The position numbers and the translations under genes are program-made. This document shows positions 1 to 6,333 of a stretch of DNA of 6,333 nt, piece by piece. Position 1 is the stretch's first letter; every line of letters begins with the position of its first letter. This stretch comes from CALFER01 sp964472395 (GTDB taxonomy: Bacteria > CSSED10-310 > CALFER01). The notes under the pieces were generated by a model. The model was given only the letters and a program-made list of their open reading frames with translations, was not told where the DNA came from and made no database searches. The DNA lies in NCBI GenBank assembly GCA_964472395.1, contig CAYYMM010000178.1, positions 1 through 6,333 of the forward strand. The letters are read 5' to 3'.

Positions 1-919
1 TTTCCGACCCGATCCAGATGCGGAAGCAACCCATCCGGGCGAGTGTTTCGACCAGCCGTTCATCCTGCAGCCGATCGGCGCGCGTGATGGTCTCGAAAGG
101 AATCCGCAGCCCCCGGTCGGACAACTCCGATGCGAACCGGAACACCCACTCATCATCGAACGTGAACACGTCATCGGCAAACCAGATCCGGTCCGGATGA
201 TAGGCTTCATCGATCACCGCCACCTCATCGGCGCACAGTTCCGCCGACCGTTGCCGTCGCGTGTTGCCGAAAACGGCGTGCGAACACCACCGGCACGAGT
301 ACGGGCAGCCTCTCGATGTGATCAGATTCAGACTCGAATGCCCATGCCGCCGTGTCCACGCCTCCGTGTAAGCACGTATATCGACCGCGTCGCGATCAGG
401 CATCGGAAGCCGATCGATCTCGAGCAACTCCGAGGGGCCTTCGTCCGCCACCGCTCCGGATTCATCCCGGTGGATGATGCCACGCAGGCCACTCAGACCG
501 CGCTCACCTTTCCTTTTGAGGCGTTCCATCAACTCGATGAGAACACCGTCGCCCTCCCCGCGCACGATCACGTCCGCGCCGACCGCGAGATACCGATCGG
601 GGTAATTCGCACTGTCCGGGCCTCCGAGCACCACGCGCCAGGACCGCTGTTTCGCCTCACGAATCATCCACACCGCGTTCGGCCGCGTCATGTGGGTCGT
701 ATAGATTCCGAGCACGCCCGGGTTCCCCTCATCCAGTCGTTCGATGAACCGGCTCTTCCCCCGGAAAGTCGTATCGAACACCTCGACAGCGATTCCGGCG
801 AGTCTGGCGGCAGCCGACAGATAGAGCAATCCCAGAGGCGGATACGGTTTCATGATTTCCTGTTCGACCGGATCGTCCTCCAGATAGAACGCGTGAGTCA
901 GCAGCAGATCAGTCATCAT
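1..919 (-). CDS. B12-binding-domain radical SAM protein, 3' part cut by window edge
   Basis: Reading the minus strand from the ATG at 919 gives 306 uninterrupted codons to base 1; no stop is reached, so the C-terminus lies outside the window. The N-terminal half resembles a cobalamin-binding Rossmann domain: YPPLG at residues 26-30, GGPD at 99-102 and RGEGD at 120-124. The radical SAM core follows, with the [4Fe-4S]-binding CxxxCxxC at C205, C209 and C212, then WFADD at 246-250. It ends at GSE (304-306), exactly where relatives have a GxESG motif. The family typically does radical C-methylation or other SAM/cobalamin chemistry in the cytoplasm under anaerobic conditions; the substrate is unknown. 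The start is ATG-ATG (919 or 916), overlapping the end of the upstream radical SAM gene by 11 or 8 bases, with no clear Shine-Dalgarno, so translation is probably coupled. It is paralogous to that upstream gene. The family call is secure; the specific reaction is not. Confidence 0.93.
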   Translation of the reverse strand, partial: MMTDLLLTHAFYLEDDPVEQEIMKPYPPLGLLYLSAAARLAGIAVEVFDTTFRGKSRFIERLDEGNPGVLGIYTTHMTRPNAVWMIREAKQRSWRVVLGGPDSANYPDRYLAVGADVIVRGEGDGVLIELMERLKRKGERGLSGLRGIIHRDESGAVADEGPSELLEIDRLPMPDRDAVDIRAYTEAWTRRHGHSSLNLITSRGCPYSCRWCSHAVFGNTRRQRSAELCADEVAVIDEAYHPDRIWFADDVFTFDDEWVFRFASELSDRGLRIPFETITRADRLQDERLVETLARMGCFRIWIGSE

Positions 920-2366
920 CGAAATCAGTCGTCTGAGAGGTGCGGCTGATTCGTTCCAGTCTCCCGAGTTCGAACCAGGCATCAGTCAGTTTGAAAAGAG
1001 TGTCCCGCCGGTGGTCGGAAATGGCCGGGAACACGCCCGCCGACTCGCGGATCAAATCCATTTCCAGATGCAGAACTTCGTGGAGCTTGCGGTAAAATGG
1101 CGTGTCGTAGGCGCCTTGAAACAGCATGTCCAGATCATCCGAATGGCGCCAGTTCGTTTTATGCCCGAGGTGTTTCCGGGCGGATGGATAGAGTTCCGCC
1201 CCGGGCAGCGGATAACAGACGCTGATTCCGATGTCGTCCGGGCGCGCGAGCCGGATCATCCGGATGGTGTCCCGGATTTCATCCAGTGTTTCCCCGGGAT
1301 ACCCGAACTGGATGAACAGACCGGAGCGGATGCCTGCGGTTCGGAGGTTTTCGACGGCCGGAGCGACTGCCTCCACCCGGATGCCCTTGTTCATGGCATC
1401 GAGAATCCCCTGATTCCCGCTTTCCGCCCCGATCCAGACCTCGCGGCACCCCGCAGAGGCCAGACACCGGATCGCCGGTTCGGATAACAGATCCACGCGA
1501 GTTTGAATGGTGAAGGGTATTTTCACCGAACGACGATTGACATGACCGGTGAACCGCTCGAGCCAGTCGATCGGATAACCGAAATTATCGTCGGCGAACC
1601 ATAGATGATCCGGAGCGTACCGTGACTTGAGCACGCTCATTTCGTCCACGACATCCTCGGGGGCTCTGACGGCATGATGGCGTCCCCAGATCGGTTTGGC
1701 GCACCATCTGCAGTGAAACGGACATCCGCGCGACGCTGCGACAATCAGGCTGAATCGGCCATGAACCGATGTCCAGGCAGCGCGATACCGGTCGATATCG
1801 ATCAGATCCCACGCTGGCGGGGCGAGGAGGCTAAGATCCGATTCGGGTTCGCGGTCTGAAGCGCACTGAATCGATCCATCTGCCGCGAGAAACGCGATGC
1901 CGGGCAGCGATCGGATCGCGCTTGTATCGGTGTGTTCGAGGGATCGGCACAGTTCGACCAGCGTCCGGTCTGGTTCGCCCCGCACGACATAATCCGCGCC
2001 ATTGCGAAGGTAGGTATCGGGATGTGCCGACATATCGGGGCCAGCAGCGATCGTCTTGCACCCGCGGTCCCGGGCATCCGCCAACATACCGAGCGCTTCC
2101 AGGCGCATCTCGGACAGGCACATCTTCGATATAAAATTGAAAACATCCTCGCAGATCACGAACACATCGGGGGTGACTGCGCTGAGTATCTTCCGGAAAT
2201 CATCATGCGAACTCGTAAAAGTCGCATCGAACAGCGAAACGTTCCATCCTTCTTTTCTGAGCGCAGCGGCGGCATACAATGTTCCGAGGGGTGGATAGGG
2301 CTGCATCTTCCGGAGTTGCTTCGGATCCATCCGGAGTGAATTGGAGTGTGCGACGAGAATGTTCAT
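909..2366 (-). CDS. B12-binding-domain radical SAM protein (complete, 485 aa)
   Basis: A complete protein of the BchE/HpnJ-like layout: N-terminal cobalamin-binding-type domain, then a radical SAM TIM-barrel. Visible landmarks are YPPLG (residues 24-28), AGPD (108-111), VRGE (128-131), the cluster-binding CxxxCxxC at C215, C219 and C222 preceded by SRG, WFADDNF (256-262), GAESG (313-317), NKG (326-328), GYPGET (355-360) and YPLPG (385-389). A C-terminal region around 418-436 with FYRKLHEVLHLE resembles the conserved tail of this family. It should reduce SAM to a 5'-deoxyadenosyl radical and probably uses cobalamin for methyl transfer or another radical step; the substrate cannot be read from sequence. 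The canonical DxHxxG lower-ligand motif is absent, common in this enzyme class. The ATG at 2366 overlaps the kinase stop as ATGA; a weak AAGGAA lies 11 bases upstream. The acidic tail (FDDD) is encoded by the bases forming the next gene's double ATG. Confidence 0.95.
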   Translation of the reverse strand: MNILVAHSNSLRMDPKQLRKMQPYPPLGTLYAAAALRKEGWNVSLFDATFTSSHDDFRKILSAVTPDVFVICEDVFNFISKMCLSEMRLEALGMLADARDRGCKTIAAGPDMSAHPDTYLRNGADYVVRGEPDRTLVELCRSLEHTDTSAIRSLPGIAFLAADGSIQCASDREPESDLSLLAPPAWDLIDIDRYRAAWTSVHGRFSLIVAASRGCPFHCRWCAKPIWGRHHAVRAPEDVVDEMSVLKSRYAPDHLWFADDNFGYPIDWLERFTGHVNRRSVKIPFTIQTRVDLLSEPAIRCLASAGCREVWIGAESGNQGILDAMNKGIRVEAVAPAVENLRTAGIRSGLFIQFGYPGETLDEIRDTIRMIRLARPDDIGISVCYPLPGAELYPSARKHLGHKTNWRHSDDLDMLFQGAYDTPFYRKLHEVLHLEMDLIRESAGVFPAISDHRRDTLFKLTDAWFELGRLERISRTSQTTDFDDD

Positions 2367-3343
2367 GTCCGGTCGGGTTCCTTATCGAGATTCTTGAGTG
2401 TTTCCATCAGGCGCATCGCTGTCTCATGAACCGTGCCGCCGTTCGACAGTTCGTAGGCTTTCTCGATCGACAGACGCCGGATGACACCGGGAAATGCCGT
2501 GCTGAGATCGAATCCGGACTCCCGATGCATCAGCAGTCGCCCATTCATGTCGTCTCGAGTGATCTCCAGTATCTCGCTCCGATTCTTACTCCCGCGGCTC
2601 AGAAAACATACCACAATTCTGCCGGAAAAGTCGAACCGGCATCGTTGCCTGAAAGGTGTCCGAGTCAGGTCAACACGAATTTTGCGTTTTCCGTTTGGAA
2701 GCATGACTGGTTCTGAATGCGCAAGGTCCGGGAACGTCTCCCGGCAATCCGGGCAGAGGCTGATCGAGGCAGGATGCCCGTACAATCTCGGAACAGGATT
2801 CTCACTGATGTATACAGCCTCCTCAGCCAGCACATCGAATCCATGGTGCAGCAGCGCATAAGACAGCGTGGATTTCCCCGCTCCGCTCGGCCCCGCCAGA
2901 AGGACACAGATATTCCCCCGCACCAGGGCCGCAGCGTGCAGCGCGGTTCGATCGACCCCCGTCGCCAGAAACAGCGCCATGCACTCCAGCACGTTCCTCC
3001 GCACCCACGCCGGATCGCTCAGGTATGGAACCGACATCACCCCGATCGCCCTCCCCGTCTCCCGATCCGCCCTGAATCTGAGACCGGATGCGTCTGCGAC
3101 AAGAGAGCACTCCTCAACGGTGAAATGGAGCGAGTGATCCGCGCGTGCGTCGGACATCTGATTCAGACGATCCATCCGGATTCGAAGTTCCGGGCCGGGT
3201 GCACGGCATTCCGCGCGATCGAACAATCGGAACGACTGCATCATATATGCGTGAAGTGCGGAGAGATCGGATTCGAGCATGACCGGTTTGCCCAGAACAT
3301 CATAAGGACCCGAAACGGGAAGCTGGATCGATTCAGTCTGCAT
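2363..3343 (-). CDS. HPr-kinase-like P-loop protein (HprK C-terminal domain family)
   Basis: A 326-residue cytoplasmic protein. The first 120 or so residues form a poorly conserved N-terminal region. The C-terminal half matches the HprK-like kinase layout: LHAAAL at 135-140, a beta strand, Walker A GPSGAGKST at 151-159, then an acidic LAEE at 172-175. In most relatives the last position is an Asp pair or Asp-Glu; here it is Glu-Glu. True HPr kinase/phosphorylase has GKSE in the P-loop and a distinct HPr-interaction signature; neither is seen, so phosphorylation of HPr is unlikely. Stand-alone HprK-like kinases occur in lasso-peptide, other RiPP and exopolysaccharide loci, where one subgroup phosphorylates a peptide C-terminus; that role here is inference. 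The ATG at 3343 is the first start after an in-frame TGA at 3362-3364. It overlaps the methyltransferase gene by 11 bases with no obvious Shine-Dalgarno, suggesting coupling. The stop overlaps the next ATG by four bases. Confidence 0.82.
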   Translation of the reverse strand: MQTESIQLPVSGPYDVLGKPVMLESDLSALHAYMMQSFRLFDRAECRAPGPELRIRMDRLNQMSDARADHSLHFTVEECSLVADASGLRFRADRETGRAIGVMSVPYLSDPAWVRRNVLECMALFLATGVDRTALHAAALVRGNICVLLAGPSGAGKSTLSYALLHHGFDVLAEEAVYISENPVPRLYGHPASISLCPDCRETFPDLAHSEPVMLPNGKRKIRVDLTRTPFRQRCRFDFSGRIVVCFLSRGSKNRSEILEITRDDMNGRLLMHRESGFDLSTAFPGVIRRLSIEKAYELSNGGTVHETAMRLMETLKNLDKEPDRT

Positions 3344-4055
3344 GCGAAGCGCTCGGGGGAGTCACCCGGAAGATGAACATTTTTTCGCTCCAGTAATCGC
3401 GCGAGGCAACCTGAGAGCACAGGAAGCGGCGTGACATCAGCGCATCGAGCCAGACTTCGCATCGGCCTGAAGAGGACAGAAGCAGGAACACGCAACCGTC
3501 CGGTAAGAGGTGATCCGCTGCCGCCGAGGCAAAACGGTCGGGCAGATCATCGTAACACCACGACCGTTCGAACTCAGTCGCCGGACGGCCGGGAAAAAAC
3601 GGGGGATTGAACAGAATCACGTCGAAGCGTTTCCCGGAGACCGGTTCGAACAGGTCGCCCGGGAGCGTTTCGATCTGCGTCTCCAATCCGTTCAGAATCA
3701 CGTTGAGGCGTGCGCAGCGAACCGCGTGCGGATTGATATCCACTGCCGTGACGATCGATCCCGAAGCGGCGGCCACAACCGCGCAACAACCCGAGCCCGT
3801 TCCGAGATCCAGCACCGATGAACCGGCGGGGAGGTTGTTCTCTCCGAGAAAGTCGCAGAAAAACGAGCCTGACAGGAAGACGCGGGGATTGAGGACATCC
3901 GGGAGCACGATGATCGGGATGCCGCGGATTGTTTCGATTACGGGGCGGGAAAGCTTGCGTTTCTGTAAAAGCAGGTACCGGCTCCGGAAGAACGCCTTCG
4001 CGAGAAGAACTTTGAGCGGATTTCTGCGGACCTGCAGCAGACAGTCGGTTGCCAT
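3333..4055 (-). CDS. Class I SAM-dependent methyltransferase (HemK/MTS-like)
   Basis: A 240-residue Rossmann-fold methyltransferase. The SAM-binding motif I VLDLGTGSG is at residues 81-89, the acidic post-I motif AVDINP at 104-109, GDLFEPV at 133-139, and the catalytic-loop NPPF at 150-153. NPPY/F is typical of N-methyltransferases acting on planar amide or amino nitrogens (HemK/PrmC, TrmN6, RsmC). PrmC itself is longer, with a helical N-terminal domain that is not evident here; the first 45 residues are instead basic and hydrophobic. A housekeeping release-factor role is therefore unlikely, and a tailoring methylation on the pathway product is more plausible, though not demonstrated. The ATG at 4055 follows the upstream TGA after two bases (TGA-TC-ATG); a weak AGGG lies 8 bases upstream. 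The 3' end overlaps the kinase start by 11 bases. Confidence 0.88.
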   Translation of the reverse strand: MATDCLLQVRRNPLKVLLAKAFFRSRYLLLQKRKLSRPVIETIRGIPIIVLPDVLNPRVFLSGSFFCDFLGENNLPAGSSVLDLGTGSGCCAVVAAASGSIVTAVDINPHAVRCARLNVILNGLETQIETLPGDLFEPVSGKRFDVILFNPPFFPGRPATEFERSWCYDDLPDRFASAAADHLLPDGCVFLLLSSSGRCEVWLDALMSRRFLCSQVASRDYWSEKMFIFRVTPPSASHAD

Positions 4056-4057
4056 GA

Positions 4058-5557
4058 TCAGAACCCTGATACTTCGGGACGCCGGTATTGAATCACGGAC
4101 TGAATGACCCGAAGTTCGACCGGGTTTCGGTACCAGCCTGAATGATATCGCCAGGCGCTCAGGAACCTCAGCAACAGCCGCATGACCGGTCGGATCCGTT
4201 CGCGGGAGGTGTATGTCGGGTAATAGGCATTCAAGACCGTTTCGAAATCGCGCACGTGACGCTGTTGTTTCCCGGAGATCCAGGGAAGATCCGCCATCCG
4301 TCGCCGGTGGATCAGGGCCCAGCGCTCACCGATCCATTCTTCCAGTGATTCCGGCATCTTTATCCCGCTCGCGGTCGCGGCATCCCACATCGCGCCAGGA
4401 AACGGCACCGGGTCGTACCGGTAGAGAATGATCTCCGTCACGGGGTTCGCACGTTTGACCGCCCGGATGAACCGGATGCACTGCCTGATGTCCTGCTCTG
4501 GATCCGGAGGATTGCCGCAGATGAAACTCAGCTCGGGAACGATGCGGTATCGCGCTGCGAGTCTTACGAGTTCGATCGTTTCTTCGGGTGACAGCGTCCC
4601 GCCTTTGTTCATCCGTCCGAGCGTTTCGGAATGTCCGCTCTCCGCCCCCATGAACACCATCGCCAGGCCGCTGCGGGCCATCAGATCCCAGGTTTCGGGC
4701 TGGAAATGCAGCAGCGTGTCGACACGGCCTTCGCCCCACCACCGGATCCTGATCCTTTCTTCGAGCAGTCCTAGGCAATAGGCCACTACACGGGACTCGG
4801 AAGCAAAAAAATTGTTATCGTGAAATTCGAGCGCATCGATGGCAAAGGAATCGACCAGATACGTCGTTGTCTCGAGCAGACGCTCCGCGCTTTCCGCCAC
4901 CCATCGTTCGCCCGCGACAATCGGTGCCGCGCAGAAATTGCAGCGGAACGGACAGCCCATGCTGCTGTGGTGCGAGAGCGTGCGCCGCCCGAGATGCGTC
5001 GGAACCACGTAGCGCTCGATGTCGATCAACTCGTAGGGCAGCCGCGGCAGCGCGTCCGGATCGATCGGATCGGGGACACTCGTCCGGACCGGCCGGCCAT
5101 CGACCTGAAACGCGATTCCGGGAACCGTCGCCGGATCGCCTCCGCCCTCGAGAACCTCCACAAGTTTCCGGATCGTCCCCTCACCCGCACCGATCACGAT
5201 ATAATCAATCGTCGGATGAGCCGCACATTGCTCCCAGTAGATGCTCGGGAAGTAACCCCCGACCACCACGATCAAGCCGGGATTTTGCGCGCGAATACGG
5301 ATCAGGTCGGGAATGGCCTGCTGGAGCTGCGGGCCGGGCATGATGGTGACCCCGAGATATTTCGCAGAGGTATCGGAACAGCGCGACAGAACGGTTTCGA
5401 CAGCAGGATCTCCCGGAAGATTCCCGTCGATGATGTCGCACGAAGCGACGCCGTCGAGCGACCCCGCGAGACGCATCAGGGAGAGGGGCATCCGGTGAAA
5501 ACCCGGTTTGGAACATCGGGGATTGTAGAAGACGATATGAGGCAGCGATGGGTGCAT
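4058..5557 (-). CDS. B12-binding-domain radical SAM protein, divergent from the other two (499 aa)
   Basis: A complete radical SAM enzyme with an N-terminal cobalamin-binding-type domain: PLSLMRLAG (24-32), VVGGYFPS (98-105), GAGEG (123-127) and PRLPYELID (171-179). The [4Fe-4S] motif CxxxCxxC is C202, C206 and C209. Further landmarks are FHDNNFF (245-251), GEGRVDTLL (275-283), MGAESG (303-308), NKGG (317-320) and PFPGA (385-389). It shares the fold but not the detailed motifs of the two downstream radical SAM genes: HDNN replaces ADDN and the YPPLG box is absent, so a different substrate or reaction is likely. I start it at the ATG at 5557, although the frame is open to 5716. That ATG shares one base with the upstream TGA (TGATG), has GGAG at 5564-5567 six bases upstream, and the next residues (PHIVFYNP) look like the first strand of the domain. 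The extra 53 upstream residues would overlap the preceding gene and look unlike the family. Confidence 0.94.
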   Translation of the reverse strand: MHPSLPHIVFYNPRCSKPGFHRMPLSLMRLAGSLDGVASCDIIDGNLPGDPAVETVLSRCSDTSAKYLGVTIMPGPQLQQAIPDLIRIRAQNPGLIVVVGGYFPSIYWEQCAAHPTIDYIVIGAGEGTIRKLVEVLEGGGDPATVPGIAFQVDGRPVRTSVPDPIDPDALPRLPYELIDIERYVVPTHLGRRTLSHHSSMGCPFRCNFCAAPIVAGERWVAESAERLLETTTYLVDSFAIDALEFHDNNFFASESRVVAYCLGLLEERIRIRWWGEGRVDTLLHFQPETWDLMARSGLAMVFMGAESGHSETLGRMNKGGTLSPEETIELVRLAARYRIVPELSFICGNPPDPEQDIRQCIRFIRAVKRANPVTEIILYRYDPVPFPGAMWDAATASGIKMPESLEEWIGERWALIHRRRMADLPWISGKQQRHVRDFETVLNAYYPTYTSRERIRPVMRLLLRFLSAWRYHSGWYRNPVELRVIQSVIQYRRPEVSGF

Positions 5558-6333
5558 CAGGGTCTCCGGAAAATGCGATCCCGGAGCATCACCCCGAGTT
5601 GTCGATGATCGCACAAGCCACTCAGCGCCCAGAACAGAGGAAACAACAGCAGGACCGACAGGTGAATCAGACGCGCGACCGTTGCACCCCTCCGCTGCAT
5701 CCAGTTCGGATACCATGCGAGCAGTTCGGGAGAGGGAGGGAGCAGCGTGTCGCGGAGGAGTTTCATGCGCTCATGGCCGGGATGAGCCCAGGCCGGCCGG
5801 AGGCGGGACAAGATGACACGCTTCATGCTGATGCGATGGATGGCCGAAAGCAGTCGGAGCCTGAAATCAGGACGGTGATGGCGCATGCGTTGCCGGATCT
5901 GTCTGAGTTCATTGTCGACCGCGAAGTCGGCAAACGATACATCGATCAGAAGGTGCCTCAGGCGATTCGGTGTGAGTTTCGCGGTTTCGACGACGATCCG
6001 CTCAGGGATCCTCGCATGGGTGTAGCGGATGGCGAGCGTCATCGCGGCATACATCTGACGTTCGCATGATGCCAGTTTGATCATGCCGAGCAGATCTTCC
6101 CAACTGACGTCATCGAGCGACCGGGCGACGACCGCCAGATCGACCAGTTGGATAGCGCGAGGGCTTCCGGCGTCGAGATGATGTGCGAAATGGCATCCGA
6201 GATGCAGGAAAAGGGCCGTCGGGTTGACGAGGTGGAGTGCTGCCCTGCTTCGAGCCGGAGATTCCGGATTGTGCCAGATGAATTCGGTGATATCGAGCAG
6301 TTGCGGCATCAATCCTAGAAATCTGAACTGAAG
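5557..6333 (-). CDS. Nucleotidyltransferase-family protein (NTP_transf_5-like), N-terminus cut by window edge
   Basis: The frame is open from the right edge at 6333 to a TGA at 5557-5559, giving 258 visible residues. A TTG at 6312 and an ATG at 6309 lie in frame, but codons continue upstream without a stop (LQFRFLG at the edge), so the true start and the catalytic nucleotidyltransferase core are probably outside the window. What remains resembles the C-terminal half of PF14907 proteins. Counting from that TTG, there is a His-rich helix FLHLGCHFAHH (35-45), LVDLAVVARSL (56-66) followed by DVSWEDLL (68-75), and PPSPELLAWYPNW (192-204) near the end. A hydrophobic stretch at about 214-233 and a basic tail close the protein and may be membrane-associated. 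Family members are poorly characterised but recur beside HprK-like kinases in lasso-peptide and exopolysaccharide loci, and the same kinase type lies downstream here. The gene shares one base with the next (TGATG). Family assignment is by pattern and moderate; activity is unproven. Confidence 0.7.
   Translation of the reverse strand, partial: LQFRFLGLMPQLLDITEFIWHNPESPARSRAALHLVNPTALFLHLGCHFAHHLDAGSPRAIQLVDLAVVARSLDDVSWEDLLGMIKLASCERQMYAAMTLAIRYTHARIPERIVVETAKLTPNRLRHLLIDVSFADFAVDNELRQIRQRMRHHRPDFRLRLLSAIHRISMKRVILSRLRPAWAHPGHERMKLLRDTLLPPSPELLAWYPNWMQRRGATVARLIHLSVLLLFPLFWALSGLCDHRQLGVMLRDRIFRRP
5564..5567 (-). promoter_or_regulatory. Shine-Dalgarno for the radical SAM gene starting at 5557
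   Basis: The minus strand reads GGAG here, six bases before the ATG at 5557, inside the end of the nucleotidyltransferase-like gene. It is the clearest ribosome binding site in the window and decides the start: it supports 5557 rather than the longer upstream frame. The other starts have only weak or no Shine-Dalgarno and probably rely on coupling. Confidence 0.6.

Larger units (their letters stand above)
1..6333 (-). other. Single operon segment, six co-directional coupled genes
   Basis: All six genes are on the minus strand. The junctions are TGATG (1-base overlap at 5557), TGA-TC-ATG (2-base gap at 4056-4057), an 11-base overlap (3333-3343), ATGA (2363-2366) and an 8- or 11-base overlap (909-916/919). 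No gap is large enough for a promoter or terminator, so both ends of the transcript lie outside the window. Such packing implies one mRNA with largely coupled translation, and so a shared pathway. Confidence 0.85.

Noticed and set aside
197..949. 250-codon open frame on the plus strand
   Set aside because: It is antisense to the radical SAM gene at 1-919, whose motifs are intact. Its translation is rich in Arg, His and Pro with no recognisable domain, typical of a GC-rich shadow frame.
2717..3376. 219-codon plus-strand frame opposite the HprK-like gene
   Set aside because: It is a shadow of the P-loop gene, with basic low-complexity composition and no ribosome binding site or domain.
4820..5608. 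262-codon open frame on the plus strand
   Set aside because: It is antisense to the radical SAM gene at 4058-5557 and crosses into the next gene. The translation is Arg-rich and featureless.
5558..5716. 53-residue N-terminal extension of the 4058-5557 gene
   Set aside because: It would overlap the end of the nucleotidyltransferase-like gene by about 160 bases. The residues do not look like the domain, while the ATG at 5557 has a Shine-Dalgarno and a typical 1-base overlap.
6307..6312. TTG or ATG as the true start of the nucleotidyltransferase-like gene
   Set aside because: The frame remains open to the window edge and the visible part matches only the C-terminal half of the family, so the gene most likely begins outside the window.
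1..6333. Precursor peptide gene, CRISPR, tRNA, insertion sequence or terminator hairpin inside the window
   Set aside because: The six genes leave only two intergenic bases. I saw no tandem or inverted repeats, cloverleaf-like segment or GC-stem plus T-run, and the short recurring GATC and TCCGGA words fit GC-rich codon usage.

Overview
All coding in this window lies on the minus strand. Six genes sit head to tail with essentially no non-coding DNA between them, and the window cuts the operon at both ends. In transcription order (high to low coordinate) they are: the C-terminal part of a nucleotidyltransferase-like protein (NTP_transf_5 type, cut at 6333); a cobalamin-type radical SAM enzyme (4058-5557); a small class I SAM-dependent methyltransferase (3333-4055); an HPr-kinase-like P-loop protein (2363-3343); a second cobalamin-type radical SAM enzyme (909-2366); and a third one that runs off the left edge (1-919). 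This last gene has no stop codon inside the window but reads open for 306 codons.

Junctions are overlaps of 1, 11, 4 and 8-11 bases plus one 2-base gap. The six genes therefore look like one translationally coupled transcription unit whose promoter and terminator are both outside the window. There are no RNA genes, mobile elements, CRISPR arrays or long repeats. The DNA is GC-rich with GC-ending codons, pointing to a bacterium, possibly an environmental or anaerobic lineage rich in B12-radical SAM genes. The sequence does not allow a taxon to be named.

Three radical SAM proteins of the B12-binding architecture, a separate methyltransferase, an HprK-like kinase and an NTP_transf_5 protein suggest a biosynthetic cassette. 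Kinase and nucleotidyltransferase homologues of these types recur, from general knowledge, around lasso-peptide/RiPP and exopolysaccharide loci. The radical SAM enzymes would do C-methylation or other radical chemistry, and the methyltransferase a polar methylation. Substrate and product are not visible: no precursor peptide, PqqD-like protein, transporter or glycosyltransferase lies in the window. The combination, especially the tandem paralogous radical SAM pair flanked by the kinase, is the main point of interest.
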